This document shows positions 34,927 through 46,277 of a stretch of 64,000 nt of DNA, one piece after another. Source of the DNA: Panonychus citri. Its lineage: Eukaryota > Arthropoda > Arachnida > Trombidiformes > Tetranychidae. The stretch covers positions 3,038,001 to 3,102,000 of the forward strand of contig NW_026515539.1 in assembly GCF_014898815.1 (NCBI RefSeq). Reading direction: 5' to 3'. Numbering within the stretch: the first letter of the stretch is position 1; the number at the start of each line of letters is the position of its first letter. The notes below the pieces were generated by a model. The model saw only the letters and a list, made by a program, of their open reading frames with translations, did not search any database and was not told the DNA's origin. Both the position numbers and the translations under genes were made by a program.

Positions 34927-35035
34927 TACCATGTATTCTCTATGGGGAATTTTGCATGTATTCTCTATGGGGAATTTTGCATGTATTCTCTATGGGGAAT
35001 TTTACATGTATTGTCTATGGGGGATTTTACATGTT
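34927..35035 (+). repeat. Four 26-bp tandem repeats just before the first Polinton + strand gene
   Basis: The unit ATGTATTCTCTATGGGGAAT plus a short tail occurs four times in a row, the last diverged. It ends about 50 bp before the ATG at 35,083, so a promoter or protein-binding role is plausible but unproven. Confidence 0.75.
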
Positions 35036-35082
35036 AGTTTTTTTTTTCCTAATATTAACACTTTTCTTTATCACCAGTTAAC

Positions 35083-36120
35083 ATGGACTTAACACGAGCC
35101 TTCCAAATTCTAAATGAGGAAATGGAGCAAGAATACGATGAAATCTGCAGAAGATTTGTGATTCCAGATAACCAAAATTGCGCTGATTCGATAAACCATG
35201 GACTTGATGCTTGTATGGAATGTGATGAAGACGACGAGATATGTAAAAACTACTATGTTAAAAACGATGAAGAAGAACTAGATATGTATATGGAAAATCA
35301 AGACGATGATGACATATGTATCAACTTAGGGATAGAAGGTGAAACAGAAGCAGAGGAGGTTAGTATGTTAGATTTATCAGCTACTGGTGTGATTAATGAA
35401 ATAGCGACAGGACAAATCCTTTCTCAATCAATTCAGAAGCAACCGGATGCTATTTATTATACTGATAACCATTCTAGCAGTTCTGGTTCTACATCTCTTG
35501 TACACTCTTGTGCTTCCAATGAACAATATGATGTCGGTCACTCATCTCAAGATATAGCGCAATCAACTCATCGCTCTTCATCGTCTTCTACTTCAAGCTC
35601 ATGTTCAACTTGCAACTCTTCACAGTCTTCGTCTTTCTCTTCAAGCTCATGTTCAACTTGCGATACATGTTCAACACCTCTTCACAGTCTTCGTCTTTCT
35701 CTTCAAGCTCATGTTCAACTTGATACATGTTCAACTTGCAACTCTTCACAGTCTTCGTCTTTCTCTTCAAGCTCATGTTCAACTTGCGATACATGTTCAA
35801 CACAACTCTTCACAGTCTTCGTCTTTCTCTTCAAGCTCATGTTCAACTTGCGATACATGTTCAACTTGCAACTCTTCACAGTCTTCGTCTTTCTCTTCAA
35901 GCTCATGTTCAACTTGCGATACATGTTCAACTTGCAACTCTTCACAGTCTTCGTCTTTCTTCAAGCTCATATTCAACTTGCAACTCTTCACAGTCTTCGT
36001 CTTTCTGTTCAAGCTCATGTTCAACTTGATACATGTTCAACTTAACTCTTCACAGTCTTCGTCTTTCTCTTCAACACTCAAGACTTCCAGATCTAAACAA
36101 GATTTTTCTCAACAGGGAGG
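35083..36120 (+). pseudogene. Acidic and Ser/Cys-repeat N-terminal extension of the Polinton PolB ORF
   Basis: From the ATG at 35,083 about 165 residues are acidic (EQEYDEICRRF, CDEDDEICKNYY) and then enter a Ser/Cys-rich repeat (SSSCSTCDTCST). The repeat units code for the same peptide in frame 1 at the beginning and in frame 2 at the end, where the frame continues into the PolB N-terminus. I therefore read it as one long gene whose repeat array contains units with non-triplet deletions. It could also be a separate upstream gene. The repeats make assembly errors likely here. Confidence 0.5.
35600..36078 (+). repeat. 66-bp tandem repeat coding CNSSQSSSFSSSSCSTCDTC
   Basis: Around seven units of a 66-bp motif (22 codons) containing TCTTCACAGTCTTCGTCTTT. 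Several units are shortened by lengths not divisible by three, which moves the reading frame along the array. Confidence 0.85.
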
Positions 36121-39100
36121 TGGTCAAGGTGATGATTCTATTCTTCATTCAAGACCAAGGGAAAGAGAAATAGAGTTTGAGATTGTAGATGAACAGCCAT
36201 GGAGAACAAATGCGAACTTCCATTCAATGACCAAACTTCTTCGCGCTAGGCTCAACAACAACTGCTCGTCCGGTGTTGATATTTCGCGCTTATCGCACGC
36301 AATAGATACAGCCTATGAAAGATTTGTTTCCAAACTGATAGAAGATGCCAATTCAAATGACAGGATCTTTATAACATTTCGTAATCCGCAAGAAAACCGT
36401 GAACTTTATGTCTCATTCCTCAAGAAAAACTTCAATCCACAGGAGTTTCTTGATAGAGCCTATACTAGCACAATCAGCAGGAAATTTCCTAGATGATGGA
36501 GTTTTGAAATAAAAGTTCAAATAGTCAAGTCCATTTCAGGAGGAGCAAGGGCAAGGGTTTCGAAACTCTTATCAGGCGCTGAGAGAGCACAAAAGAGAAG
36601 TGTTTTCTTGATTACAAATGATGACTACAAGTGTGGATACATGGCTATTGCTGCTGGGAAAGCTTACGTCGATGAAGTTATATGTAAAGACAATAAACAA
36701 TTCTGGGATAGCTTAAGACGATCTAAAAATAAACAAGTTGCTCTAGCCGCAAATTTATTCATGAACATGCAAGTAGATGTTAGTTCACCATTGGACATAC
36801 AGAAAATTTCCGAGATTCAAAGCTTACTACCATCTTATCAAATTGTCGTTATTGATCAAAGACACAATTGAAACTGTTTTCCGGCACTGATGTTGAACAT
36901 AAAATTGTTTTAGAATACAGCGAACCACCACACTTCAACCTCATCACATCAATAACTGGGTACATGGACTGTGACTATTTTTGTTTCAATTGTTGGGCTA
37001 AAACCAGCAAAGATACACATTATTGTAAAGGATCATGTAAAAAATGTCGTTCAGTTAAGGCATGTGTATTCATCCAAAGAATTACTTGCAGTGAGTGTAA
37101 TGTTGATTTGAATTCTCAACACTGCTTTGATCAGCATAAACAGAATGGTGTTTGTGGTCGCATTAGAAAATGTTTTACCTGCTGGGTTCAATATGACACA
37201 ACAGCAGGTGATCATGTTTGTGATGTTTATACTTGCAATTTCTGTGATGTAGGCTACCGTGCAAGCCCACACTACTGTCATGTCAAACCAGCAAACCTCG
37301 AACATCTCATCGACGATGACGTAAAACCATGGATATTAATTTGTTATGACATAGAATCAATGCAGATCACCAAGACAGACAATACAAATATCCTGACACA
37401 TCAGCCAAATTTGTTGATAAGCAGGACAATGTGCACATCATGTACTGATGAAAAAACTTTAGTAAGGAACCTTAGAGATTGTGAAATGTGTGGTGATGAA
37501 GAACATGTATGGTATGGAACAGAGTGTGTCGAACAATTTTGTAATTATCTCTATGATAAGATGCTTCCTCGAACTGCAGCTGAAGATGACTCAAGAACCG
37601 CCATCCAGATAAAGGTTATTGCACATAATCAAAGAGGATATGATGGTCATTTCATTATGCAAGACTTTTTCAAAAGGAAATTTTTACTAGTCCCAAATGT
37701 CATCATGTCTGGGTCAAAAATTCTTTACTCACAGATGGAGAATATAAAGTTCATTGACTCTTTGAGTTTGTTTATGCAGCCTCTTTCATCCCTCTGCAAA
37801 TCCTTTAACATCAAAGAAATGAAGAAGGGATATTTTCCACATAAGTTCAACACACCAGAAAATCAGCATTATGTTGGAGTGTTTCCAGCTATCGATTTTT
37901 ATGACCCACTCTCCTCAAACCGACGCAGAAGGCTGAACTTGAAAAATGGTATTATGAGACTATAAAGACTGACCCAGTATTCAATTTTAAGACTGAGATT
38001 ATTGAATACTGCAGATCAGATGTCCTCATACTTCAAACAGCAATTATGCGTTTCATTGACTTGTTTAAATCGATCACTGGACTTAACCCAATAACTAGAA
38101 GTTTCACGTTAGCTTCAGTAGCGATGGAGGTCTTTAGAGCTCGCATGCTTCCAGCATTTACCCTTGGAGTCACTCCTCTTTCAGGATATGCTGAGAGAAA
38201 ACAGTCGACTAAAGGCGCTGCGTGGTTAGATTTAATGCAAAAAGATCTTCGAACAAAAATCAGAAGAGAATGGAGGCTTGGACCTTTTTACGCAGACGGA
38301 TTTATTCCAAGTAATAATACTGTATTTGAATTTTGGGGATGTTATTACCATGGATGTCCTGCATGCTACCCGGATAGGTCAACGATAGTTACAATGAATG
38401 ACGAAGAACTAACGGTTGAATCATTATACCAAAGAGTCTTGCTCAAAAAAGAATATTATCAGCATAGAGGTTATCTTCTTCATGAGATCTGGGAACACGA
38501 GTTTGATGAGAGAGAAAGATATACCAGCTCTCGTATCTCATACTACAATCAGATAAAACAAGTAGGGTCAATAAATATCCGCGAAAGCTTTTATGGGGGT
38601 AGAACAAATAACATCAAGTTCTTTCATCAATGCAGTTCAGATGAAGTAATCAGATATTTAGATTTCACATCATTATATCCATTCGTCTTGCGTGAATATG
38701 ACTATCCACTCGGACATCCTTTCCTCATCCAAGAAGATTTTCGAGATATCGGGAGTTACTTTGGATTCATCAAATGTAAAGTACTTCCACCTACCAAGCT
38801 AAACATTGGGGTCCTGCCGATGAGAATATCCAAGAAGTTATTATTTCCCTTGTGTATGAAGTGTGCAGTCGAAAACATTCAAACATCATGCACACATTCA
38901 CCTGAGGAGAGAGTTATGACAAGCACTTGGACTAGCATCGAACTCCAAGAAGCTGTTAAATATGGCTATAAAATCATGAAGATCTATCAAGTTCTCAATT
39001 ATCGGAAGACTCCACATTCAGGTACACTTTTTTCAGAGTATGTAAAAATGTGGCTCAAAATAAAACAAGAGTCTAGTGATTGGCCTTCATGGGTTACCAA

Positions 39101-39944
39101 TGAATTCGATAAACAAAAATACATCAATGACTACAAAGCAGCTGAAGGTGTTGAGTTGGATCCAAATTCTATCGAGAAGAATCCTGGAAGGCGAAGCATC
39201 GCAAAGCTTATGTTGAACAGTTTTTGGGGTAAACTAGCGCAAACTGCAAATTTACCGAAAACAAGCTTTGTAAGAAACTACGCTGATCTATGGGGTATCG
39301 TTTCTGATGAGCAAAATGAGATTCTGGGTATGCATGAACCTTCTGAAGAAGTTATTATGCTGCAACATCGTTTTATTGAGTCAGCTAAGGAGAAAATTTC
39401 GCCTGGAAAGACTAATATTGCAGTCGCTAGTTTTGTCACAGCATACGCACGTAGAGAGCTTTTTCGTTTGATACAACGTATCGAGTCACATCGACAAGGT
39501 AGAGTTCTCTATTTTGACACCGATTCAGTTGTGTTTGTAGAGAAAACTGGTGATCCGAAAATTCAATGCGGAGACTATCTTGGTCAATTGACAGATGAGA
39601 TTGAACCTGGCTGGAAATGTAATCTTTTTGTTTCATTAGGCCCAAAAAACTATGCATACCAAGTCATAAACTCTCAAGAAGATACTAAAAGTATAATAAA
39701 AGTAAAAGGGATACGACTCACATCCAAGGCATTAGACATCATAACTACACAGAAACTTCTTGAAATGGCGCATTCTTACATAGGAGGTGACCAACAAAGA
39801 GTTAACATAACACAAAGTAACATCGTATCAGACAAGTTTACACATACAGTTGAAACACGGAATTTTGAGAAAATCTACAGGGCAGTCTCCGAAAAAAGAC
39901 GAATAATTGGTAATGATACACGCCCTTTTGGCTATGTAGATTGA
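36120..39944 (+). pseudogene. polB: Polinton protein-primed family B DNA polymerase, frame-disrupted
   Basis: Replicative polymerase of the element, which primes from a terminal protein. Landmarks in order are a Cys/His-rich region near 37,000-37,280, exonuclease motifs YDIES (37,349) and AHNQRGYDGHF (37,622), YCRSDVLIL (38,008), palm motif A LDFTSLYP (38,659), motif B KLMLNSFWGK (39,206) and motif C YFDTDS (39,511). The catalytic Asp residues of motifs A and C are present. Breaks are an in-frame TGA at 36,494-36,496, a frame change near 36,865, and another between about 37,895 and 37,925. The polymerase half (38,046-39,944) is a single open frame. The breaks may be decay or, in part, assembly error. 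Confidence 0.92.
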
Positions 39945-40257
39945 TTTTTTAAAAACTCTAAATAAAAAAGAATAAAAATTATTATTTGCGTTAAACTTTT
40001 ATTTATAGAAAGACTATAATCTGTCTGAAAAAGCAAGATAAAAGGTCAAATTAGGATTCATATGCATGTATTTAGATAGGTTTAACATGTATAATGAGGC
40101 GTGTCTTTGTTTCACAAAAGGCAGATGAGAGGGAAAAAGAGGCGTTGAAAAAGTATAAGAAAGCACAACTAAAGATTGAAAAGGGCGTTTTCATTGCTAA
40201 AGAAAACTGGTTTTACATCTATTTTTGCGCATGTTTGAAATTATTTCCATCAAGTGG

Positions 40258-40264
40258 TATAAAA
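40258..40264 (+). promoter_or_regulatory. TATA box upstream of the NADAR-like Polinton gene
   Basis: TATAAAA lies about 100 bp before the ATG at 40,367, in good context (GGTATAAAAG). It is of interest because the same element encodes a TATA-binding-protein homologue. Confidence 0.5.
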
Positions 40265-40366
40265 GAAGAGTCTTGTCACAGTATTTTTATTTTCAGTCTA
40301 ACTCTCCAACTGATAACATCAATTTTTTCTAGAAAAAACAACAAACAAAAAAACTACATCATCGAA

Positions 40367-40877
40367 ATGGATTTCTCAAAATTTTCAGTACCTGTCTCAA
40401 AAACTAATGGTGAAGCTTCTGAAAAATACATCAGAAAGCCAACCCCATTTGTTAAAATAAACTCAAAGTCAGGTGACTACACAAGATTCACCTTAACTGA
40501 TACCTCGTTCAGGTTCAAAATTGACGAAAAATGGTACAACTCAATCATTGCTTATCTCGCTGCTAACAAGGATCTTAAAAAGATCGAATTCAATGATATT
40601 CTCACTGCTTATTTAGCCAAGTTCCGGGCATGTTGGGAGTTGAAACGCCTATTAATTGCTACAGGTAACACTATCCTAATATATTGCGATGCAGAAGATA
40701 AAACATTATCTTGTGGATTCGATCAAGATGACACAAATGCTGATATGCACACAACTGGACAGGTAAAACCTTCTTGGATACGTTTTGATGCAATTAAGAT
40801 GTGAACTCAAGGAGGACTGGAAGGTAGAAAATCTGTCTGGAGATGGTAACGTCATCAAACGAAAAACCAATGAATAA
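40367..40877 (+). CDS. NADAR-like domain protein of the Polinton
   Basis: The ATG at 40,367 (MDFSKFSVPV) opens a frame to 40,804. Residues ~85-125 (YLAKFRACWELKRLLIATG, then ILIYCDAEDKTLSCGFD) match the core pattern of NADAR/YbiA domains: KF...LLxTG, then a hydrophobic strand, xxD and xLGxG. NADAR proteins are N-glycosidases acting on ADP-ribose-linked substrates. The tail is in a second frame (to 40,877) after a break near 40,800, so the C-terminal part of the domain is uncertain. The family assignment is by eye and moderately weak; the active site cannot be verified. Confidence 0.5.
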
Positions 40878-41006
40878 TTTTCATAATATATATAAAGAAT
40901 AACAAAAAAGTTTTGATGTAACAACTTTCATTTATAAAATTATTCAATTAAAATAAAATGGTTTCAGAAAATAACTCATTTTACTTTTATTCACCCTTTC
41001 ACGTGT

Positions 41007-41594
41007 ATGGTTGCAGGCCCAACATCAAGTGGGAAGACTGTAATTAAGTCTTTAATTGATAATCATAGATTCACATTTTCGAAACTTAAGTCAAATCCTA
41101 AGATTGTATGGTGTCATGGGCAAATGCAGGAAAGCTATAGTGAGAGCGACAGTATAATTGAATATCACGAAGGTTTGATTGAAGATCCTAGTAATTATGA
41201 TTTGATTGTTGTTGATGATCTTATGAATGAACTAGGAGGAGATAATAGACTTCTAAATTTATTTACTAAAGGTAGTCATCATCTCCACATAAGTGTTATA
41301 TTCATAGTACAAAACATTTTCCACCAGGGTAAACACATGCGCGGAATAAGCTTGAATTGTCAATACTTGGTACTGATGAAAAATCCTAGAGACAAATCAC
41401 AAATACACTGCTTAGCTAGACAAATATATCCAACCAAGAGCGCAAGACTGATAAAAGCGTATGAAGATGCAACTAAGCAACCATTCAGCTATTTAAAGAT
41501 TGATCTTACACCAAGAACTCCAGATCATTTGCGAGTTCAGACCAACATAGTTCGAAAGGAAGCCAAACATAACATCATCATTTATGAAATATGA
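41007..41594 (+). CDS. Polinton genome-packaging ATPase (FtsK/HerA type)
   Basis: The Walker A motif GPTSSGKT starts at residue 4 and Walker B LIVVDDLMNE is near residue 71, followed by a polar sensor segment (VIFIVQN). This is the A32/HerA-like ATPase that fills capsids. The family normally begins with an HPFT motif directly before the P-loop. That motif is present here in frame upstream of 41,007, while the likely start codon ATG at 40,958 is in another frame. A one-base break near 40,985-41,000 therefore probably separates the true start. The remaining 195 residues are open. Confidence 0.88.
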   Translation: MVAGPTSSGKTVIKSLIDNHRFTFSKLKSNPKIVWCHGQMQESYSESDSIIEYHEGLIEDPSNYDLIVVDDLMNELGGDNRLLNLFTKGSHHLHISVIFIVQNIFHQGKHMRGISLNCQYLVLMKNPRDKSQIHCLARQIYPTKSARLIKAYEDATKQPFSYLKIDLTPRTPDHLRVQTNIVRKEAKHNIIIYEI

Positions 41595-41944
41595 TTTCAC
41601 AAGAATTATCCGACTGTTTACCCATTATTCACCTCTACATGAAGTTGAAAGGGAAAAAGCTACGACAGGACTTTCTAGCAGACCAATTCAAACAGGACTC
41701 AAAATATATAAAGCAATCCATGAGATCGTTATGAATGTTGTACACCAGAATCTACCTCTTCCTGATGACGTTAAACCAAAGTTACGAAGACACAAGCGCA
41801 ATAGTTGATTTCATCCATGACAAAAATAAAAGAGACATAAAAAACATCTGATACAATCTGGTGGATATCTACACTATCTTATTCCTGCTGCTATACAATT
41901 GATAGACACAATAATATCCAATGGAAGTAATAAAGAAAACTTAC
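41584..41944 (+). pseudogene. Conserved small Polinton protein (basic helix and Gly-rich end), broken
   Basis: Overlaps the end of the ATPase. The pattern IYKAIHEIVMNVV...KLRRHK followed, in another frame at about 41,850-41,940, by QSGGYLHYLIPAA matches a small conserved Polinton protein of unknown role. It has a frame break and stops near 41,808-41,850. Confidence 0.5.
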
Positions 41945-41950
41945 CAAATG

Positions 41951-42258
41951 AATGATACTGAGACCTCTCAATTACCAATGAAAGGTTCAGGAATTGTAAC
42001 AGCTAAAACTTCGAGTGATAAAATAAAATTGATTACTCATATAGCTTTGAAATTTGCATTACGTAATTATTATGACGCCAATAATAGGCTGTTATTCAAC
42101 GATAAGGTCATTGCTGATAGTGATTTAATTGATCTTTTAGGCTCCCTCACAAACCAGAGTAAACTTCCTAAATACATAAATGAATTTTATTTTACTAAAA
42201 ATGTGATGTTGATTCTTCGCTGATAAAAAATGATAAAATCAGAAGAAAACTCAAGCAT
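41951..42258 (+). pseudogene. Second small Polinton ORF of unknown function
   Basis: An open frame of about 90 residues (MNDTETSQLPMK...) ending at 42,223. Its C-terminal continuation appears in another frame (CDVDSSLIKNDKIRRKLK) that runs into the N-terminus of the integrase ORF. Small proteins with this arrangement are common in Polintons. No domain recognised. Confidence 0.4.
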
Positions 42259-43588
42259 ATGGCAATTAGTAAAACTGATTATCCTCCTGATCAAATTTTC
42301 GAACCAATTGTGTTAACAGACATACAAAGAAATGGTGATTTCTATGTAAAGAAGTTGGAAGAAAACCTCAAACAAAAACCGAGGAAAAAACTACAAAAAA
42401 CTCCGAACAAAAAAGCCAAAGCCAAAGCTGAACCTGAAGTTATTATCCAGCTGATAAACAATATAGGAAAAGAATATACAACCTCAGATCATATGGAAAT
42501 TGGACAATCCCAGGAAATACTTTCCAACATCTATTACCAACCGAATAATCCAGCAGGTTTTGCTTCGTCATTAAAACTTTTCAATGCCGCTAAGAAAGAG
42601 ATTCCTAGTCTAACACATGAGCAGGTTAAGAGATGGTTAAAAGTCAACTTACTTACACTCTACACGCGCAAGCTAGAAGAAAGTTCAAGAAACCCTATTA
42701 TCGTTAGCAAAATAGATGAACAATGGGAGGCTGATCTTGTTGAAATGCAAGAATTTTCACGCCAGAATAATGGCCAGAAATATATCTTAACAGTAATTGA
42801 CTGTTTCAGCAAATATGCTTGGGCGCGGGCACTTTCTAATAAATCAGCAAAGTCCATTTCGGATGCTTTCAAAGATATTCTATCTACACGAACACCTGCT
42901 GCTTTACGAACTGATAAGGGAAAGGAATTTATTAACAAAACATTTCAAGATCTTCTTTCATCAAAAAATATCAGATATTATTCATCGAACAATCCTGATA
43001 TAAAATGTGCTATAGTTGAACGATTTAATAGAACACTGAAAACTCGAATGTTTCGATATTTCACTTCAAAGGGACGAGAAAATTTATTGATGTATTACAT
43101 GAGCTAATGATTGCCTATAATGGAAGTTTGCATAGATCAATTGGCATGGCACCGAAAGATGTAAATGATGAAAACTCGAACTCCATTTTCGAAAAACTTT
43201 ATGGAAAAAATCATTACGAGAAATTTATCAGGAACACCCTCATACATAAGATTGATGTTGGATGAAGTGCGAATGAAGTATAAGTTAGGACCGTTTGAAA
43301 AGGATTCTACCGAATTGGAGTGATCATGTATACAAAATTTCATCGGTGGATAGAACAAATAAAAAAGCAATTTTCACACTAGATGGTTATGATGGAACCA
43401 AAATAGAGAATAGAAAATTTTATGAGGAAGAGTTACAGAAAGTCCATGCAGAGGTACATCGTATTGAGAAAATATTGAAAAGACGATTATATAAAGGAAA
43501 GCCACAATACTTTGTTAAATGGTTAGGATATTCTGCAACTTACAATTCATGGATAGATGCACAAGCGATAACAACAATATCACAATAA
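42259..43588 (+). pseudogene. int: Polinton integrase (rve DDE) with C-terminal chromodomain, frame-disrupted
   Basis: Inserts the element with a 6-bp target duplication. It has an N-terminal zinc-binding-like region (ILSNIYYQPNNPAGF, then HEQVKRWL). The catalytic core carries the first Asp in WEADLVEM, the second in RTDKGKEF and the Glu in VERFNRTLK, so the DDE triad is visible. The C-terminus (43,440-43,570) is a chromodomain (HRIEKILKRRLYKGK, YFVKWLGY, SWIDA), which usually targets modified histones. Frame changes occur near 43,085 and between 43,250 and 43,300. The stop at 43,586-43,588 overlaps the next ATG. Confidence 0.9.
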
Positions 43589-43761
43589 TGAATGCTGAAA
43601 TGTTTACGTTTACCATGCAAATTGTAACGCTTTTTTGTGTTGTTATTGCCTCACTTCTCAATCTTTCTCTTGGGATGGGAGATCAAAAGTTATGGCTGAC
43701 TTTGCTTACAATGTCTCTAGGATGTATACTCCAACTCCAAATTCTCCAAAAAATTCCTTGA
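43588..43761 (+). CDS. Small hydrophobic Polinton protein
   Basis: 57 residues from an ATG that overlaps the integrase stop by one base. Two hydrophobic stretches (FTMQIVTLFCVVIASLLNLSL and WLTLLTMSLGCILQL) suggest a membrane protein. No family recognised. The tight overlap with integrase supports it as real. Confidence 0.4.
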   Translation: MNAEMFTFTMQIVTLFCVVIASLLNLSLGMGDQKLWLTLLTMSLGCILQLQILQKIP

Positions 43762-43838
43762 TGAGCCGTAATGCAAGTGAAAGTGATATAAAGCGCTCAA
43801 TAAATATTTGATCAATTAAATTTTTTGTTTTAAAGAAA

Positions 43839-44659
43839 ATGCCTAATTCGTTTTATGTTTCACTTCCTAGTAATGTCTTTACTTATGAAAAAATAAAATT
43901 TCTGATTATATAACATATCTTCCTAAACCATTGAATTTGTCTGATGATTATCATGTTCTAACAGAGTTATCGTACACTAAAGTTGGTATAATGTTCAACA
44001 AAACTCATTATTCACACTTCATGACACTAGATCAATCATTTTACAAAAACCGGGTATAGCTCCAGGTGGTATAAGAACATCCATGATTTGATAAAAGCTA
44101 TTAACGATAAAATTGAGTTTTATTCGAACAAGATAAATACTTACAACCTAAATTAGTTCTAGATGAACACAGTCGAAAGGTGGAAATGAAATTTGGCCGT
44201 ACTAGTGACGGAGTACCGATGCTAGTTTATTTAGGAAATGAATTAGAGGAAATGCTCGGTTTTCTAATGAAAACTCAATGAATATGTTGGATGAGAATGT
44301 TTCTATCGTGCCATTAATAGGCGATAAATACATAAGATTGCAGAGTAAAAGCCCTGAAAGACTATTTGATATGAAGGAGAATTCATTCTTTAATGGTTTA
44401 TAGTGATATTGTATCACATTCAATCGTTGGAAATACACAAGCTAATTTTTTACGATCTGCCAGGATAGACGATCGTGACGAATTCGGATCTGACATAAAT
44501 TTAATCTTTCAAAAACCATATTATTTTCCTGTTAATTCAAATTTCATTGATAAAATAAGAATTAATATAAAGGATGATACAGGAAATCCTATAGAATTTC
44601 AATTTGGAAGAGTTTCGGTGACTTTACACTTTAGAAAAACATGGAAAGCTATTATTTAG
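43839..44659 (+). pseudogene. Conserved Polinton structural-type protein, frame-disrupted
   Basis: The start (MPNSFYVSLPSN), a following segment (TYLPKPLNLSDDYHVL, ELSYTKVG) and the last part (44,393-44,659, including YSDIVSHSIVGN and VSVTLHFRKTW) match in order a conserved large Polinton protein of virion-related but unnamed role. They lie in different frames, with breaks near 43,905, 44,000-44,100 and 44,280. The final 88 residues form one open frame. Role inferred from position among capsid genes. Confidence 0.6.
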
Positions 44660-44982
44660 AACAAGCAGGTAATGGAACTGCAATTCAATCTTTCTCAGGA
44701 GTACGTTATCAACGAGGCGGTGGCTTTTTCAGTAGACTTTTTACTAGTAAGGTTTTACCAATATTACGTTATCTTGGAGACAAAGCCCTGGACACTGGAA
44801 AGGCTATTTTGAATGATGTCAAAACTTCTGCGACCAATAGAATCATCGATACTGTTCAAGAAGTAGCTCAAGAGGCTATAAAAAGAAAAGTGGGAAATGA
44901 AGATGGTCAGTCCGGCTCAGGTATAAAAAGGAGAAAGTTGACAAAAAGATCTTACATAGCTGATTATAATTTTTTAAAATGA
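44641..44982 (+). CDS. Small basic Polinton core/minor-virion-like protein
   Basis: 113 residues, intact. It has the pattern YQRGGGFFSRLF followed by a hydrophobic helix (VLPILRYLGDKAL) and a Lys/Arg-rich tail (GSGIKRRKLTKRS). This is the layout of a small conserved Polinton protein next to the capsid gene. It overlaps both neighbours slightly (44,641-44,659 and 44,979-44,982), as in compact virus-like genomes. Confidence 0.6.
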   Translation: MESYYLEQAGNGTAIQSFSGVRYQRGGGFFSRLFTSKVLPILRYLGDKALDTGKAILNDVKTSATNRIIDTVQEVAQEAIKRKVGNEDGQSGSGIKRRKLTKRSYIADYNFLK

Positions 44983-46272
44983 CCACTCAAAGCAAATATT
45001 CGAAAGAAGCTGTCCTTTCTGAATTGGATCTTTTTACGATACCACCTGTTCAGAAATCTATTGAGAGAAGCTATGAAGTACAATACAGACCAATATCATC
45101 TCTCGACTCTACAAAAATAATAGAGTTTTCAATTCCTACATCTAAGGATGAGTATATTCTTCTTCATGAAACATATTTTTATGTGAAAATTCAACTTAAA
45201 ATCCGAAAAGCAGACGATTCTGCGTTAACTATTCAAGACTGGGAAACTGTAACACCAGTAAATAATTTACTTCATTCTATGATAAAACAAGTTGAGCTTG
45301 AAATTGGAGGGAAAGAGGTTACCATGTCTAATTCAACATACGCTTACCGAGCCTATATTGAAAACATGCTAGGCTTCTCCGCTGATGCTAAAAACTCGCA
45401 CTTGTCGAGTTGTTTGTGGATGGAGAATGCAATAAGGAGACGATCATTTTTCACTCCGAGAAGTTTTGCAGATGGTAGCAGTAAAGAAGTTGATCTTTAT
45501 GGACGGCTACATTTTGATATGACATTTCAAGGCAAGGCTATACTTGGAGGTAAAGATATTAAAGTAAGAATCCTTACACGATCCTTCATTCTTCATGCAA
45601 TGAGGATAGAGTAAGCGATGTTGCAATGGTGATTAAAGATGCATGTCTATACGTGCATAAAATGAAGGCTACACCTCAATTAACAAACGCACACTCAAAA
45701 GCTCTGGCTATTGCGCCTGCATGTTACCCTATTTCAAGGGTTGATTTACGACAAGCCTCTATCCATGCAAACTCTCTTGATGCGGTTCTATAATATTATA
45801 ACTGGACAACTCCTCGAAGATTATTCTTATTAATGGTTAAAATACAGCATTTAATGGTTCTAAGTCTCAAGATCCATTCCACTTTGACCATTTTAATGTT
45901 TCACATGCAGCTTGTTACGTTGATGGTGTTCAATTCCGACAAATGCGTATCAACCGACTTCAAAATCAATTATGTGTACGAGAGTACTCTGGCCTATTTC
46001 AAGCAATGAATATGAACTCAACTGATACAACAGTAAATATTACTAGGAAGATTTCATGGGAGGAAAACAATTTCGCCTTTAACTTTGCACCAGACCTGTC
46101 ACATGGACCTGGTATGACTGGACATATTAACCCTATTAAAAGAGGCTCGTTGAGAGTTCAATTGAGATTTTCTGAACCATTAAGAGAAACAATAACTGTA
46201 CTTCTTTATTGCGAGTTTGACAATATTATTGAAATAGATTTAGAACGTAATGCTGTAACTGATTTCAAATAA
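44979..46272 (+). pseudogene. Polinton major capsid protein (double jelly-roll type), frame-disrupted
   Basis: The first 211 residues (44,979-45,614) are open and start with a motif typical for Polinton major capsid proteins (SELDLFTIPPVQKSIE), then IIEFSIP and VNNLLHSMIKQVELEI. The middle (45,617-45,790) and C-terminal parts (45,850-46,272, ending LYCEFDNIIEIDLERN) are in other frames, with breaks near 45,600 and 45,785-45,850. The order and total length fit the family. I cannot show the fold by eye; the assignment rests on motif order and position. Confidence 0.75.
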
Positions 46273-46277
46273 AAGTA

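Noticed and set aside
36494..37930. Programmed frameshifting or stop readthrough in PolB
   Set aside because: No slippery heptamer plus pseudoknot is visible and several other genes are broken in the same way, so decay or sequence error is simpler.
42259..43588. LTR retrotransposon, suggested by an integrase with chromodomain
   Set aside because: No reverse transcriptase, RNase H or LTRs. PolB, packaging ATPase, capsid genes and 6-bp TSD with inverted repeats identify a Polinton.
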